From the NCBI RefSeq assembly GCF_049532905.1, contig NZ_CP064032.1, positions 2,108,001-2,172,000 on the forward strand: DNA of 64,000 bases, written 5' to 3'. The number at the start of each line of letters is the position of its first letter. The stretch's first letter is position 1. Position numbers and translations under genes: made by a program. Below the pieces are notes generated by a model. It worked only from the letters and a program-made list of their open reading frames with translations, searched no databases and was not told the DNA's origin. This DNA is from Dyella_B nitratireducens (GTDB lineage Bacteria; Pseudomonadota; Gammaproteobacteria; Xanthomonadales; Rhodanobacteraceae). Below are positions 1 through 8,105 of this stretch, piece by piece.

Positions 1-1065
1 CACGAGGATGAAACCGGCGTTGCTCCAGGTGTACGCCTGCGGGGCGAACGGCGACATGACGCAGCAGTAGGAAATGCGCAGGAAAATCAGCAAGGGGAAT
101 AGCGCCGCGGCTGGCTGTAAGCGGCGCACGCTCCACGCCAGCAAGGCATAGAGACCGGCCATCGACAGCACCGCTCCCGTCGCTCCCCAAGCCATCAGGA
201 ACGGAAAGAACTCGGTGCCTACGTTGATGTTCGGTGCATCGAGCGGAATATCCGTGCCGGCAGTGGCGATGGAACCGGCGCCTGGCACCAGCTGGTTGAT
301 CAGGAATGTCGCATTGACATAGTGCTTGGCGAGAATCGCGCCAAAATTGTAGGGGCCGGCGCTGATATACAGCAGCAGCCACTTGATGCCCGACGGTGCG
401 GCGCGATATGCATCGCTGAAAGGCAGGGCCACGGTATCCAGCGTGCCCGAACGCAAAATCCCGAGTACCGAGAACACGCCGGCGCCGAGTACACCGATAA
501 ACATCACCGCTTTCCACGGCAGCGGCTTGGCCTCGTTCCGGCGCAGCACCACCACGAAGGCCAGCGAGAATAGCGATGCGAACAACCGGTTGCGGTCGAT
601 CACCAGCACCGGAAACGCCACGCCGATAAAAACCAGCAGATTGCGCAGCCCTTTGTTACGCGCACACAGCACGCCGATCGGCGGCAAGGTCCAGCACATG
701 TCGGATATATGCCGGATATGCTCATGACCGCCTTCCATCGTGGCATAGGAGGAAGGGTCAACCAGCAGCGGAATCGGGAACAGTCCCAGGTCCAGCAGGC
801 AGAACACGATGATGCCGGCGGCGAATGCCAAGGCCACGAACGATTCGCGTGTGCCGGCATAGCGGCGCGAACGGAAAACATGCATGGCTGGCAAGCGCGG
901 ACCGGCAAACACATCGAACAGCAGGATGCCCAGCGCCGCCATCACCAGCAACAGCATGCCCTGCAGGTAATCGCCCGGCAGATCGTAACTAAGCAGCGTG
1001 CATGCGCAAGCCAGCAGAATCGGCAAAACCAGATAGATCGATGGCAGTCGCAGCAGCCGGCTCAT
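1..1065 (-). CDS. Wzy-like oligosaccharide repeat-unit polymerase (partial, C-terminus off the window)
   Basis: Reading the minus strand from an ATG at 1065 gives an open frame to the window edge (355 codons, no stop), beginning MSRLLRLPSIYLVLPI. It is strongly hydrophobic, with many predicted membrane segments separated by short basic loops (for example VLCARNKGLRN and VIDRNRLFASL). This pattern is typical of O-antigen polymerases, which join lipid-linked repeat units on the periplasmic face of the inner membrane. The ATG overlaps the stop of the glycosyltransferase gene upstream, so it is translationally coupled to the sugar operon. Wzy proteins share little sequence, so the call rests on topology and on neighbours Wzx and GT2. 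It could instead be an uncharacterised membrane protein of the cluster. Confidence 0.7.
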   Translation of the reverse strand, partial: MSRLLRLPSIYLVLPILLACACTLLSYDLPGDYLQGMLLLVMAALGILLFDVFAGPRLPAMHVFRSRRYAGTRESFVALAFAAGIIVFCLLDLGLFPIPLLVDPSSYATMEGGHEHIRHISDMCWTLPPIGVLCARNKGLRNLLVFIGVAFPVLVIDRNRLFASLFSLAFVVVLRRNEAKPLPWKAVMFIGVLGAGVFSVLGILRSGTLDTVALPFSDAYRAAPSGIKWLLLYISAGPYNFGAILAKHYVNATFLINQLVPGAGSIATAGTDIPLDAPNINVGTEFFPFLMAWGATGAVLSMAGLYALLAWSVRRLQPAAALFPLLIFLRISYCCVMSPFAPQAYTWSNAGFILV

Positions 1066-1994
1066 GTCTTCTCCACCAGCCGGCCGGCCGGCGGCAGGCG
1101 GACTTTCGAAGCGATCAACCACGACAGGTAGGCCAGCAGATGGCAAGCCAGCAAAATGGAACGCTTCTGCAGAAAGGCGATCTTGGCGCTGATGTAGTGC
1201 GACTGCGCCTTGAGCAAGCTGCGATAAGGTTCGTCGAACAGATCCGCACGGCGGCGCGCGACATGCCAGGATTCGGTAAGGTTCACGATGCGCGTCGCGG
1301 TATGCCGCGTCTTGCTGACGTTGTTGCCATGCAGGCGATAGGCGCAGACCGGCATGTCGATAAAACCCAGCGCATCGCGCGCAGCCAGGCGCAGAAAGAA
1401 ATCCCAATCATCGATGCGCAGGCCTTCCGTCCAGCGATCGACCGTTTCCAGCGCGCTTTTCCTGAGCAAGGCGACCGGGCCGCCGATGGCCCACTGGCTG
1501 ATCACCGCGCGCCGGATACCCTCGTCGCTGCTGTACAGGCGTTTATCAGCGCCATGCAGGTCGCGCATGCCGCTGTCATGCAGCTTGTTGCCGTATTGAT
1601 CCACGACGATGGAATCGCCAACCACCGCCCGCTTGCGCGGATGCTGCTGCAAATAATTCACCTGCGCCGCCAATCCGCCCGGCAGCAGGTAATCGTCGCT
1701 GGCGCCCAGGCGCAGGAATTCGCCATGCGCGCGTGCTGCCAGCTCGTTCAAGGTGGCGGCGATGCCGCGGTTTTCATCGTGGCGCACGTATTCCACGCGC
1801 AACTGCCTTGCGTACCGGGCCGCCCATTCGGCGATGCGTTCGCCGGTGCGATCGGTAGAGCCATCGTCGATGATGACGATTTCCTTGGCCGGATACGGAT
1901 CTTCCAGCACGCTATCCAGGCAGCGCTCCACGAAGCGTTCGTGGTTGTAGGCCGGAATCAGCACCGACACCAGCGGTTTGACCGCCGCCTTCAT
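1062..1994 (-). CDS. Family 2 glycosyltransferase
   Basis: The 310-residue protein starts at MKAAVKPLVSVLIPAYN. This ATG overlaps the wzx stop as ATGA, so the longer open frame reaching 2141 is not needed. The GT-A fold signature is clear: SVLIPAYNHERFV near residue 9, VIIDDGSTDRTGE near residue 40 (nucleotide-sugar and metal binding), and LGASDDYLLP near residue 97 (a DxD-like acidic pair). Family 2 enzymes transfer a sugar from a nucleotide donor to a growing lipid-linked glycan on the cytoplasmic face. It lies between wzx and wzy and probably adds one residue of the repeat unit. Donor and linkage cannot be read from sequence. Confidence 0.9.
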   Translation of the reverse strand: MKAAVKPLVSVLIPAYNHERFVERCLDSVLEDPYPAKEIVIIDDGSTDRTGERIAEWAARYARQLRVEYVRHDENRGIAATLNELAARAHGEFLRLGASDDYLLPGGLAAQVNYLQQHPRKRAVVGDSIVVDQYGNKLHDSGMRDLHGADKRLYSSDEGIRRAVISQWAIGGPVALLRKSALETVDRWTEGLRIDDWDFFLRLAARDALGFIDMPVCAYRLHGNNVSKTRHTATRIVNLTESWHVARRRADLFDEPYRSLLKAQSHYISAKIAFLQKRSILLACHLLAYLSWLIASKVRLPPAGRLVEKT

Positions 1995-3241
1995 AATGCC
2001 CCCAGGTAACGTCGCGCCACGACGATGTTGAACACGAGGTAGAACAGGTAATTGACCGCAAAGGCATACATCGCCCCGATCAGGCCGAACGATGCGGTGA
2101 ACACGTAAACAAGCGCCAGGTAGCTCAACGCAAACACGCATTCGGAAATGACGAACAGCCGCGTCATGGCCTTGGCCAGCATCAGATAGGACAGCATGAA
2201 GGAGGCGATCTTGATCACGTCGCCGATCAGTTGCGGGCCGTACAAGGCATTGGCCGCGGAGAAGTCCGCACTGAACAACAGCCGCGTCACCCAGCCGCGC
2301 AACGCGTACACCAGCAGTGCCAGCACGACCACTGCCGGCAAAAGGTGGCGGTAGGCATTGCGCAATTCGGCCGCCAGCGAGGTGCGCTCATGCGTGGAAG
2401 CAAGTTTGGGCAAGTAATAGATATTGATGGCGGTGGTCAGAAACAGCAGATAGGCGTCCGACACCTTGCTGACCGCTTGCCAGTAACCCACTTCGCTCCA
2501 GCCGAACTGCAGCGCCAGATGGTTGCGTACCGCGATATTGATCAGCGGCGGCAGCAAGGCCGAGGTGAGCGTCATCACCGAGAAAGCCGCCAGTTTCAGG
2601 CTCATCTCGCGATCGAAATGCATGCGCAGCATGCTGCGCTGGAAGTACGGACTGCGCCGCCATGCCGGCAAGCCGACGACCAGCAACAGCAGTTGCCCCA
2701 CCACCAGTGCCAGCAGCACGCCATACAAATGCAGCCAGTGCGACAGGCCCACCGCCATCGCCACACTAAGCGCCGAGCCCAGCACCTGAATCATGGCGAG
2801 CCGGCGCACATCCATGAAACCATTGATCACGGCCAGGATGTAATTGGCGAGCGCAATGCCGAGCTGTGCAACCGCCAGTATGCGAATCAGGCTTTCATAG
2901 CGGACATCGCCCAGCAGCCACAACGACAACTGCCTGCTCAGCAACAACGCCGCGCAACCCATCAAGCAGGAAGCAATCAGTGCGTACCACAAGGCTGCCG
3001 CCAACAGGCGCGAAAGCTTTTGCGCGTCGTAGCGATACTCCGCCACGTATTTCACGATGCCTGCACCGATGCCGCCACCGGCCAGCACCGCCAGCAAGGA
3101 CATCAAGCTCATGAACTGCCCCAGCCGGCCTACCCCTTCCGGCCCGGCCAGCCAGGCCACCAGCTTGATCACCACCAGCCCGGTCAGCAACCGCGCCGCG
3201 GTGGCGATGGAGGAATAGAAGCCTGCGCGCACGATATTCAT
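1991..3241 (-). CDS. wzx: Wzx-type polysaccharide flippase (WzxE-like)
   Basis: The 416-residue protein begins MNIVRAGFYSSIATAARLL. The ATG at 3241 overlaps the aminotransferase stop (ATGA) and is preferred to the ATG three codons upstream. It has about 12 hydrophobic segments and the MOP/MATE-superfamily look of a polysaccharide flippase: an N-terminal helix pair followed by GPEGVGRLGQFMSL, then a glycine-rich GGGIGAGIVKYVAEYR stretch that recalls enterobacterial-common-antigen WzxE. It would move the undecaprenyl-linked repeat unit across the inner membrane. In E. coli, wzxE also follows a sugar aminotransferase gene. That parallel suggests a substrate carrying an amino-deoxy sugar. Confidence 0.88.
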   Translation of the reverse strand: MNIVRAGFYSSIATAARLLTGLVVIKLVAWLAGPEGVGRLGQFMSLMSLLAVLAGGGIGAGIVKYVAEYRYDAQKLSRLLAAALWYALIASCLMGCAALLLSRQLSLWLLGDVRYESLIRILAVAQLGIALANYILAVINGFMDVRRLAMIQVLGSALSVAMAVGLSHWLHLYGVLLALVVGQLLLLVVGLPAWRRSPYFQRSMLRMHFDREMSLKLAAFSVMTLTSALLPPLINIAVRNHLALQFGWSEVGYWQAVSKVSDAYLLFLTTAINIYYLPKLASTHERTSLAAELRNAYRHLLPAVVVLALLVYALRGWVTRLLFSADFSAANALYGPQLIGDVIKIASFMLSYLMLAKAMTRLFVISECVFALSYLALVYVFTASFGLIGAMYAFAVNYLFYLVFNIVVARRYLGAL

Positions 3242-4350
3242 GCGGGGCACTCGAACGATTGGCAGGCGGCGATGACGCGATCCGCATCCTCATCACGCAG
3301 AGTCGGCCCGATCGGCAGGCTCAGCACTTCCCGGTGCAGTTGCTCCGTGCACGGCAGTTGCAAGCCGTGCAAACCGGGATAAGCCACTTGCCTGTGCGGC
3401 GGTATCGGGTAATGCACCTGGCTGTGGACGCCATGCGCCTGCAAGTGCCGTTGCAATGCATCGCGCTGCGCACAGCGCACCACGAACAGATGCCAGACGT
3501 GCTGCTCTTCGCTCTGCACGATGGGCAGCTGGATGTCTGGATGATGGATGCCTTCGCGGTATCGCCGTGCGATGTGGCGGCGATGCGCGCTGTCATCGTC
3601 CAGGTACTTCAACTTCACGCGCAGCAGAGCGGCCTGCAACTCATCGAGACGCGAATTGATGCCCTGGTAGAGATGGCGATACTTCACGTCGGAGCCGTAA
3701 TTGCGCAGCGCTGCCACGCGGTCTGCCAGCACGGTGTCGTTGGTGACGACGGCACCGCCATCACCCAGCGCACCGAGGTTCTTGGCCGGAAAAAAGCTGA
3801 AACCCGCCGCATGCCCGAACGCCCCTGCCCTGCGGCCATCGCTCGATGCGCCGTGCGCTTGTGCTGCATCTTCAATCAGCAGCAAATGATGGCGTTCGGC
3901 CAGCTCGGCCAGCGAGCGCATATCCGCCAGCTGGCCATACAAATGCACAGCCATGATCGCGCGCGTACGCGGGCCGATCGCAGCAGCCACGCATGCCGAA
4001 TCGATATTGAAACTCGCCGGATCGGGTTCTACAGGCACCGGCACCAGGCGGTTTTCGGTGATGGCGAGAAAGCTGGCGATAAACGTGTTGCCGGGGACGA
4101 TCACTTCATCACCGTCGTGCAGTGCACCCAGTTCCTTGTACGCACGCAGGATCAGCGATAGCGCATCCAGGCCGTTGCCTACGCCAATGGCATGGCGCAC
4201 GCCGCAATAGCCGGCGAAGTCCTGCTCGAAGGTGGCCAGTTCCTGACCGAGGATGTACCAGCCGGAATCGATCACGCGCGCAGCGGCGGCTTTCAGTTCG
4301 TCGGCGTGGCGGGCGTTGATGGCCTGGAGGTTGAGGAAGGGGATGTCCAC
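3238..4350 (-). CDS. fdtB: DegT/DnrJ/EryC1 sugar aminotransferase, FdtB-like
   Basis: This 370-residue PLP enzyme starts MDIPFLNLQAINARHADEL. It has the family landmarks: GVGNGLDAL near residue 57 (PLP phosphate site), IEDAAQAHGA near residue 160 (Asp contacting the pyridine nitrogen), FSFFPAKNLGALGDGGA near residue 184 (the Schiff-base lysine is in PAKN) and a NSRLDELQAA substrate-site motif. It is expected to transaminate dTDP-3-keto-6-deoxyhexose to the 3-amino sugar. The FdtA-like isomerase and the hexapeptide acetyltransferase upstream complete a dTDP-Fuc3NAc or Qui3NAc pathway. The choice between the two sugars cannot be made from this gene. A palindromic repeat separates it from the upstream gene. 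Confidence 0.88.
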   Translation of the reverse strand: MDIPFLNLQAINARHADELKAAAARVIDSGWYILGQELATFEQDFAGYCGVRHAIGVGNGLDALSLILRAYKELGALHDGDEVIVPGNTFIASFLAITENRLVPVPVEPDPASFNIDSACVAAAIGPRTRAIMAVHLYGQLADMRSLAELAERHHLLLIEDAAQAHGASSDGRRAGAFGHAAGFSFFPAKNLGALGDGGAVVTNDTVLADRVAALRNYGSDVKYRHLYQGINSRLDELQAALLRVKLKYLDDDSAHRRHIARRYREGIHHPDIQLPIVQSEEQHVWHLFVVRCAQRDALQRHLQAHGVHSQVHYPIPPHRQVAYPGLHGLQLPCTEQLHREVLSLPIGPTLRDEDADRVIAACQSFECPA

Positions 4351-4386
4351 TAGATCACCCCGTGAGGTGCCATAAGCATCAATCTA

Positions 4387-4520
4387 GCCTCGCCGTCATT
4401 CCGGCGAAGGCCGGAATCCAGTGCAAACACGTCGTGCGAAGCACTCAACATAAAAAGTGTCGTGTCCTTCGGACGCATATTTAAACTGGATTCCGGCCTT
4501 CGCCGGAATGACGGTGAGGC
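4387..4520. repeat. Long inverted repeat, GTCATTCCGGCGAAGGCCGG family
   Basis: The arms are about 35 nt (left from 4387, right ending 4520) and are complementary with one mismatch. They enclose a loop containing GTCGTGCGAAGCAC. The arms match the GTCATTCCGGCGAAGGCCGG-type palindrome found between genes in many proteobacteria. A related copy lies at 28904-29025 and a degenerate one at 52112-52230. It fills the 223-bp gap between the FemAB-like gene and fdtB, both on the minus strand. It would form a strong hairpin in the operon mRNA and may act as a partial terminator or an mRNA stabiliser. Confidence 0.9.
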
Positions 4521-4573
4521 GCAGTGGAGCTCTCCTGAAAATGGAAAGCATGGCGTTTCATGCAAGCCGCCCA

Positions 4574-5509
4574 TCACAACACCCACTCATAAAAATCATG
4601 CACCACGGCGCGCGCGCCGAAATACTCCTTCTGCGTAATCAATCCGCCGTTGAGCACCTGCCCTTCCCGCTCCGTCGAAACCCCGAACGAGAAGTAGTGC
4701 CGGTCCGCATAAGTGCGTTCGATCAGCTCGGCAAGCAGCAGATTGAGCGCATTGCACTCCCGCCCTGCTTCCGAGGCCGCCAGATATTGCGTATGCACCA
4801 CGCGCCCGAAGTCATACACCAGCGTCCCGGCCAGCAGCGCATCGCCATCGCGCGCTTCATGCAGCACGATCTGTTGCGGGAAGCGCCCCTGCAGCAAGCG
4901 CAGTTCTGCAAGGCTGTGGGTCGGCGCCACATCGTGCCGGCTGTGCAGCACGTCGGTCACCAAAGCATGGAAACCGGCGAGATCGGCGCCCACCTGCAAA
5001 CGAACCGTCGACTTGCGCGCCTTGTTGACCGCACGCCTGCGTCCGTCCGTAAACGCGAACGGCTCGCGCAGCGCAATCACCGAGGAAACGTCACGACGCT
5101 TCAGGCGCGCCCCCAGCCGATGCAAGGCATACAGATCCTCGTCGGCCGGATACGCATGAAAAACGTGCGGCACGGCTTTGTAGACGATGCGCTTCATGCC
5201 AAGTGCGCGATAGTGCTCGCCGATCCGCTCGAACACCTCCAGCGTCCATTCGGCACGCATGGCGCGTGTCGTGATCAGTCCGGCATAGGTGAGGCCGCCA
5301 TGGCTGGTCACCACACCGTCCTTGAGGCTGGCAGGAAAAACCGCGACAGCCTCACCGTTGCGCTCCACCATCAGCGAACGGTCGATGAAACGATCGGCGT
5401 GGTAATCCATGTAGTCGCGCCGGTGCAACAAATTGCCGTTACGTGACTGCTCGACCACGCTGTCCCACAGCGCAGCGTCGGCGGGATCATAGGTTTTAAG
5501 CGTGAACAT
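4574..5509 (-). CDS. FemAB/GNAT-like acyltransferase of the polysaccharide cluster
   Basis: The 311-residue protein starts at MFTLKTYDPADAALWDSVV, with the ATG 14 bp inside the preceding gene. A first half with NGNLLHRRDYMDYHADRF, then FSFGVSTEREGQVLNGGL near the C-terminus, resembles the FemAB/BioF2-like GNAT proteins seen in capsule and O-antigen loci. In FSFG...NGGL the Asn-Gly-Gly near the end is a common family feature. Such proteins move an acyl or aminoacyl group onto a sugar or lipid intermediate in the cytoplasm. The substrate is unknown. The gene is translationally coupled to the glycosidase-like gene upstream. The longer frame to 5551 lacks a better start. Confidence 0.7.
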   Translation of the reverse strand: MFTLKTYDPADAALWDSVVEQSRNGNLLHRRDYMDYHADRFIDRSLMVERNGEAVAVFPASLKDGVVTSHGGLTYAGLITTRAMRAEWTLEVFERIGEHYRALGMKRIVYKAVPHVFHAYPADEDLYALHRLGARLKRRDVSSVIALREPFAFTDGRRRAVNKARKSTVRLQVGADLAGFHALVTDVLHSRHDVAPTHSLAELRLLQGRFPQQIVLHEARDGDALLAGTLVYDFGRVVHTQYLAASEAGRECNALNLLLAELIERTYADRHYFSFGVSTEREGQVLNGGLITQKEYFGARAVVHDFYEWVL

Positions 5510-6455
5510 GCGCTTCACCCTCCGCATGCACCGCAACCGCCTCGGCCACACCGAAGCCGTCCACGCCCATATCGTTGCCGTTGTAGAACATCAGCCAGGT
5601 GTCGTGCTGGCGAATCAGGGCGGGATAGCAGAGTGTGCGCGAATCCCATCCATCCGCCGACAAGCCCAGGCCAAGCGCTTCGTCGTGCCGTTCCCAATGC
5701 AGGCCATCGTCGCTCAACGCCAGACCGGGGAAGTATTCGCCCGTGACGTTGCCGCGCGTGAAGTACATCGCATACCGGTTGTCGATGCGATAAACGCGCG
5801 GCCGGCCAATGCGGTACTCAGTGCCGCGCGGCAACAGGCAGACACGGTCTGCGCGAGGTATCGCCTGCAGGGAGGCGGTCTCGGCATAACGAATGTGGTA
5901 GCGCGGATAGGGCTGGCCGCCGATCGTTTGCCAGTCGTCGCCCACGGCGTACCACAGGCGCCAACGGCCGTTCTCCCACATCGCCGAGTGCACGGCTGCA
6001 ATCGTGCTGCGGCCCGGCGCTCGATCGAGGATCGGCGTTTCCTGCACGCGCTGAAAACTGTCGCCACCGTCAGTGGAAATCGCCAGACCGGTGAAGGCCA
6101 GGAACTTGGCCTTGGCGACGCGCTGAAAACCCACGTAAAACATGTGCAAGCCGCCCGGCGCATCGACCACGTCGCCGAGAATCATGCCGTTGTCGTCAAA
6201 GCAGCCGCCGCGCCCGATATCCAGCACGGGTTCGGGGCTGACACGCAGCACCACCATGGGATCGCTCGCCCACACGTCGACGTAGCCGATGCGGCTGACG
6301 CCTTGCACATCGCGAAAGCCCGCATAAACGCGAATGGTTTCCTCGTCCAGCTTATGGGGCGTAGGCGTCAGCGCAGAATTCTGCATCCATCCACCCACGC
6401 CGTGCCGCGCAGGCTCGAATACCAGTCCACGCTTGGTCCAGGTCAACATGGGCAT
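5496..6455 (-). CDS. Five-bladed beta-propeller glycosidase-like protein
   Basis: The protein has 319 residues, with an ATG at 6455 sharing one base with the upstream stop (TGATG). The longer frame to 6722 is antisense to the acetyltransferase and is rejected. Repeated blade-like signatures include YAGFRDVQGVSRIGYVDVW, GLHMFYVGF, GRWRLWYAVGD, RYAMYFTRG and TWLMFYNGND, each a W/Y-rich strand followed by a turn. This is the pattern of the GH43/GH32/GH68 propeller clan and of uncharacterised glycosidases in sugar clusters. Acidic residues such as the Asp in GCFDDNGMI could be catalytic. No signal peptide is visible, so it should act in the cytoplasm. It may be a sugar-binding or sugar-modifying enzyme rather than a hydrolase. 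Confidence 0.7.
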   Translation of the reverse strand: MPMLTWTKRGLVFEPARHGVGGWMQNSALTPTPHKLDEETIRVYAGFRDVQGVSRIGYVDVWASDPMVVLRVSPEPVLDIGRGGCFDDNGMILGDVVDAPGGLHMFYVGFQRVAKAKFLAFTGLAISTDGGDSFQRVQETPILDRAPGRSTIAAVHSAMWENGRWRLWYAVGDDWQTIGGQPYPRYHIRYAETASLQAIPRADRVCLLPRGTEYRIGRPRVYRIDNRYAMYFTRGNVTGEYFPGLALSDDGLHWERHDEALGLGLSADGWDSRTLCYPALIRQHDTWLMFYNGNDMGVDGFGVAEAVAVHAEGEAHVHA

Positions 6456-7120
6456 CAAAGCCTCACGTCGAGGCTGGAACGTCCGGGCAAAGCGCGCGCC
6501 GGCGAGCCGACGTAGACTTTGCCCGGCTCCGTATCCTTGACCACCAGTGCGCCAGAACCGATCACGCAATCGGCTGCGACTTTTACGCCGTCGTTGAACG
6601 TGGCGTTCACACCCACGAAACTGTGTTCGCCGATTTCGCAATACCCGGAAATCACCGCGTGCGATGCGACGAACACGTTGTCGTGCACTACCGTGCGATG
6701 GCCAACGTGATTGCCGCTCCACAGCACGCAGTTGTTGCCGATCCGCACAAAGGGCTGGATCACGTTGTTCTCGAAGATAAAGCTGTTTTCACCCACTTCG
6801 GCGTTGCGCCACACGAAAGCACGCGAACTCACATACGTGGCGCAACGGTAGCCTTTGCGCTTGGCGTCCTGATGCAGGCGCGCGCGCAGCCGATTGAGCT
6901 GGCTGGCCGGCACTGCCACGAAGACGTCGACTTCTGCAGGCGGATAGGCCGTTTCCAGGGTTTCGAAGGCAACCACCGGACGATCCGCCAGGCTTGGTTG
7001 CGTGAGGTAATCGCGTTCGACGCTGAAAGCGACAACGTCGTAATCGCTGTCATGCTGAAAGTATTCGCAGGCGATTTGCGCAAACTCGCCCGCGCCGATG
7101 AGAACTAGCGGCTTTGGCAT
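6455..7120 (-). CDS. NeuD/PglD-type hexapeptide sugar acetyltransferase (FdtC role)
   Basis: The protein has 221 residues. The N-terminus MPKPLVLIGAGEFAQIACEYF is the small Rossmann-like domain of NeuD/PglD enzymes. Residues from about 95 onward form hexapeptide turns (VGENSFIFENNVI, IGNNCVLWSGN, IGEHSFVGVNA) of a left-handed beta-helix. GNHVGHRTVVHDNVF carries the His residues that act as catalytic base in this family. The ending YVGSPARAL is a standard acyl-CoA site. It probably acetylates the 3-amino group made by the FdtB-like enzyme. The ATG overlaps the fdtA reading frame by 16 bp, an overlap that exists only because fdtA has been lengthened by an inserted element. Confidence 0.85.
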   Translation of the reverse strand: MPKPLVLIGAGEFAQIACEYFQHDSDYDVVAFSVERDYLTQPSLADRPVVAFETLETAYPPAEVDVFVAVPASQLNRLRARLHQDAKRKGYRCATYVSSRAFVWRNAEVGENSFIFENNVIQPFVRIGNNCVLWSGNHVGHRTVVHDNVFVASHAVISGYCEIGEHSFVGVNATFNDGVKVAADCVIGSGALVVKDTEPGKVYVGSPARALPGRSSLDVRL

Positions 7121-7722
7121 GCGGCCACATCCCCTAGCCCGCGTTTCTCACACTCCTCCGTAGCGAGGGCGACGGGCCGCCGGTCTGAGGTGCGATGCGG
7201 ACTGAGGGCGAGTGAAGGCGTACTCGACTGTACGTCGAGCTCGACCGAGGGAGCAGCGCGCCTCAGACCGAGTGGCTCGGCGTCCGCAGTAGGAGGAGTG
7301 TGAGAAACGCGGGCTGGCAACATGGGGTTGTTTACCTCGCGAAGGAATTCGTCGTAATTGGTGATGTAGTCGGCGGGGTCGTACAGCTGGTCGGCCAGCA
7401 CCATCAAGACGCAGTCATCGCTGAAGTCGTACATCTCGCGCCACACCATGCTTCCCAGCAACAAGCCTTGCGAAGGATCATCCAGCACTACTTCTACCGG
7501 CCCGCTGCCGTCATCGAGCAGAAACGTCACCGACCCACGCACCGTTACCGCCAGCTGATTGAGATGACGATGCGCGTGCTGGCCGCGGTGCACCCGGTTT
7601 TTAGTAGCAAACAGGTAATACACGCGCCGGATCTCGAACGGCACGTTGCGATCTTTCTCCAAGGCGACGAGCATGCCGCGCTCGTCACCATGCTGCTGCA
7701 ACTGGACTCGTTGGATTTGCAT
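7105..7722 (-). CDS. fdtA: FdtA/QdtA-type dTDP-6-deoxyhexose 3,4-ketoisomerase with an element-derived tail
   Basis: Residues 1-133 of 205 are a complete cupin-type ketoisomerase domain: GDERGMLVALEKDRNVPF, RVYYLFATKNRVHRGQHAHR (residues 35-54; His residues of the active site) and ending YDEFLREVNNP. It should convert dTDP-4-keto-6-deoxyglucose to the 3-keto sugar used by FdtB. Family members normally stop near residue 135-140. Here the last 70 residues have no relation to the fold and are translated from a 180-bp inverted-repeat element (7136-7315) lying in the 3' end. The gene is first in the operon. The insert may affect folding or coupling to the next gene, but the catalytic domain looks intact. 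Confidence 0.88.
   Translation of the reverse strand: MQIQRVQLQQHGDERGMLVALEKDRNVPFEIRRVYYLFATKNRVHRGQHAHRHLNQLAVTVRGSVTFLLDDGSGPVEVVLDDPSQGLLLGSMVWREMYDFSDDCVLMVLADQLYDPADYITNYDEFLREVNNPMLPARVSHTPPTADAEPLGLRRAAPSVELDVQSSTPSLALSPHRTSDRRPVALATEECEKRGLGDVAACQSR
7136..7315. repeat. 180-bp inverted-repeat element inserted in the 3' end of fdtA
   Basis: Terminal arms 7136-7159 and 7292-7315 are perfect 24-nt inverted repeats (the left arm begins AGCCCGCGTTTCTCACACTC). Inside, CGGTCTGAGG near 7181 pairs with CCTCAGACCG at 7261-7270, and GTCGAGCTCGAC near the centre is itself palindromic, so the whole unit can fold into one long hairpin. It encodes no transposase and resembles a MITE-like or other small mobile palindrome. 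Only one copy is visible in this window. It reads open in the fdtA frame, so it extends the protein instead of truncating it. Confidence 0.85.
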
Positions 7723-8105
7723 GTCGTGAACCGGCTGCGGATGGGTGATCTACGCAGTTGAGTGCCGGCTGTCTCGAGAAAGGTTGCCTCAACGCAAAGG
7801 AATGGTTCGCATCACCGTGCTTGATAACGCGTAGGTTGGGGTGAAAACCCCAACATGGTGGTGCTGGCTGACATGGCAATGTTGGGGTTTGCACCCCAAC
7901 CTACACAGCCGCTGCGCACCACGCACAGACAACCTCACCTCAGCCATCTCTACTCCCACAGGGGTAATAGCAGGTCATCGCGGGAGATACAGAAAAAAAG
8001 AAGACCGCAACCTTTCCCGTTTTATTCCGCACTCACCCGCAAAACCTCCTTCAGTCACGTGCAAGCCGCTGAAGCAGTTAGTCATTTCAGGCCACGGGGA
8101 GAACA
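7723..8105. other. Divergent intergenic region between fdtA and the cytochrome operon
   Basis: This 383-bp stretch holds one paired palindrome (7831-7904) and must carry the promoters of both the fdtA operon (leftward) and the cytochrome operon (rightward). A purine-rich GGGGAG at about 8096-8101 precedes the ATG at 8106. I found no convincing ORF and no recognisable operator. Confidence 0.6.
7831..7904. repeat. Paired GTAGGTTGGGG palindrome (REP-like), copy 1
   Basis: The outer arms GTAGGTTGGGGTG and CACCCCAACCTAC are inverted. Each half is itself palindromic around GGGGTGAAAACCCC or GGGGTTTGCACCCC, giving two head-to-head hairpins with a unique spacer. The family recurs throughout the window, always between genes. 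Confidence 0.9.

Noticed and set aside
1002..3382. Two long plus-strand frames opposite the glycosyltransferase and flippase
   Set aside because: Antisense to genes with clear families and ATGA-coupled starts; composition is Gln/His/Arg-rich.
4350..4586. 78-codon minus-strand frame between fdtB and the FemAB-like gene
   Set aside because: It consists mainly of the translated palindrome and has no Shine-Dalgarno site or conserved domain.
7831..7904. Repeated GTAGGTTGGGG units considered as a CRISPR array
   Set aside because: The units are dispersed over tens of kilobases in inverted pairs, without regular spacers or cas genes.
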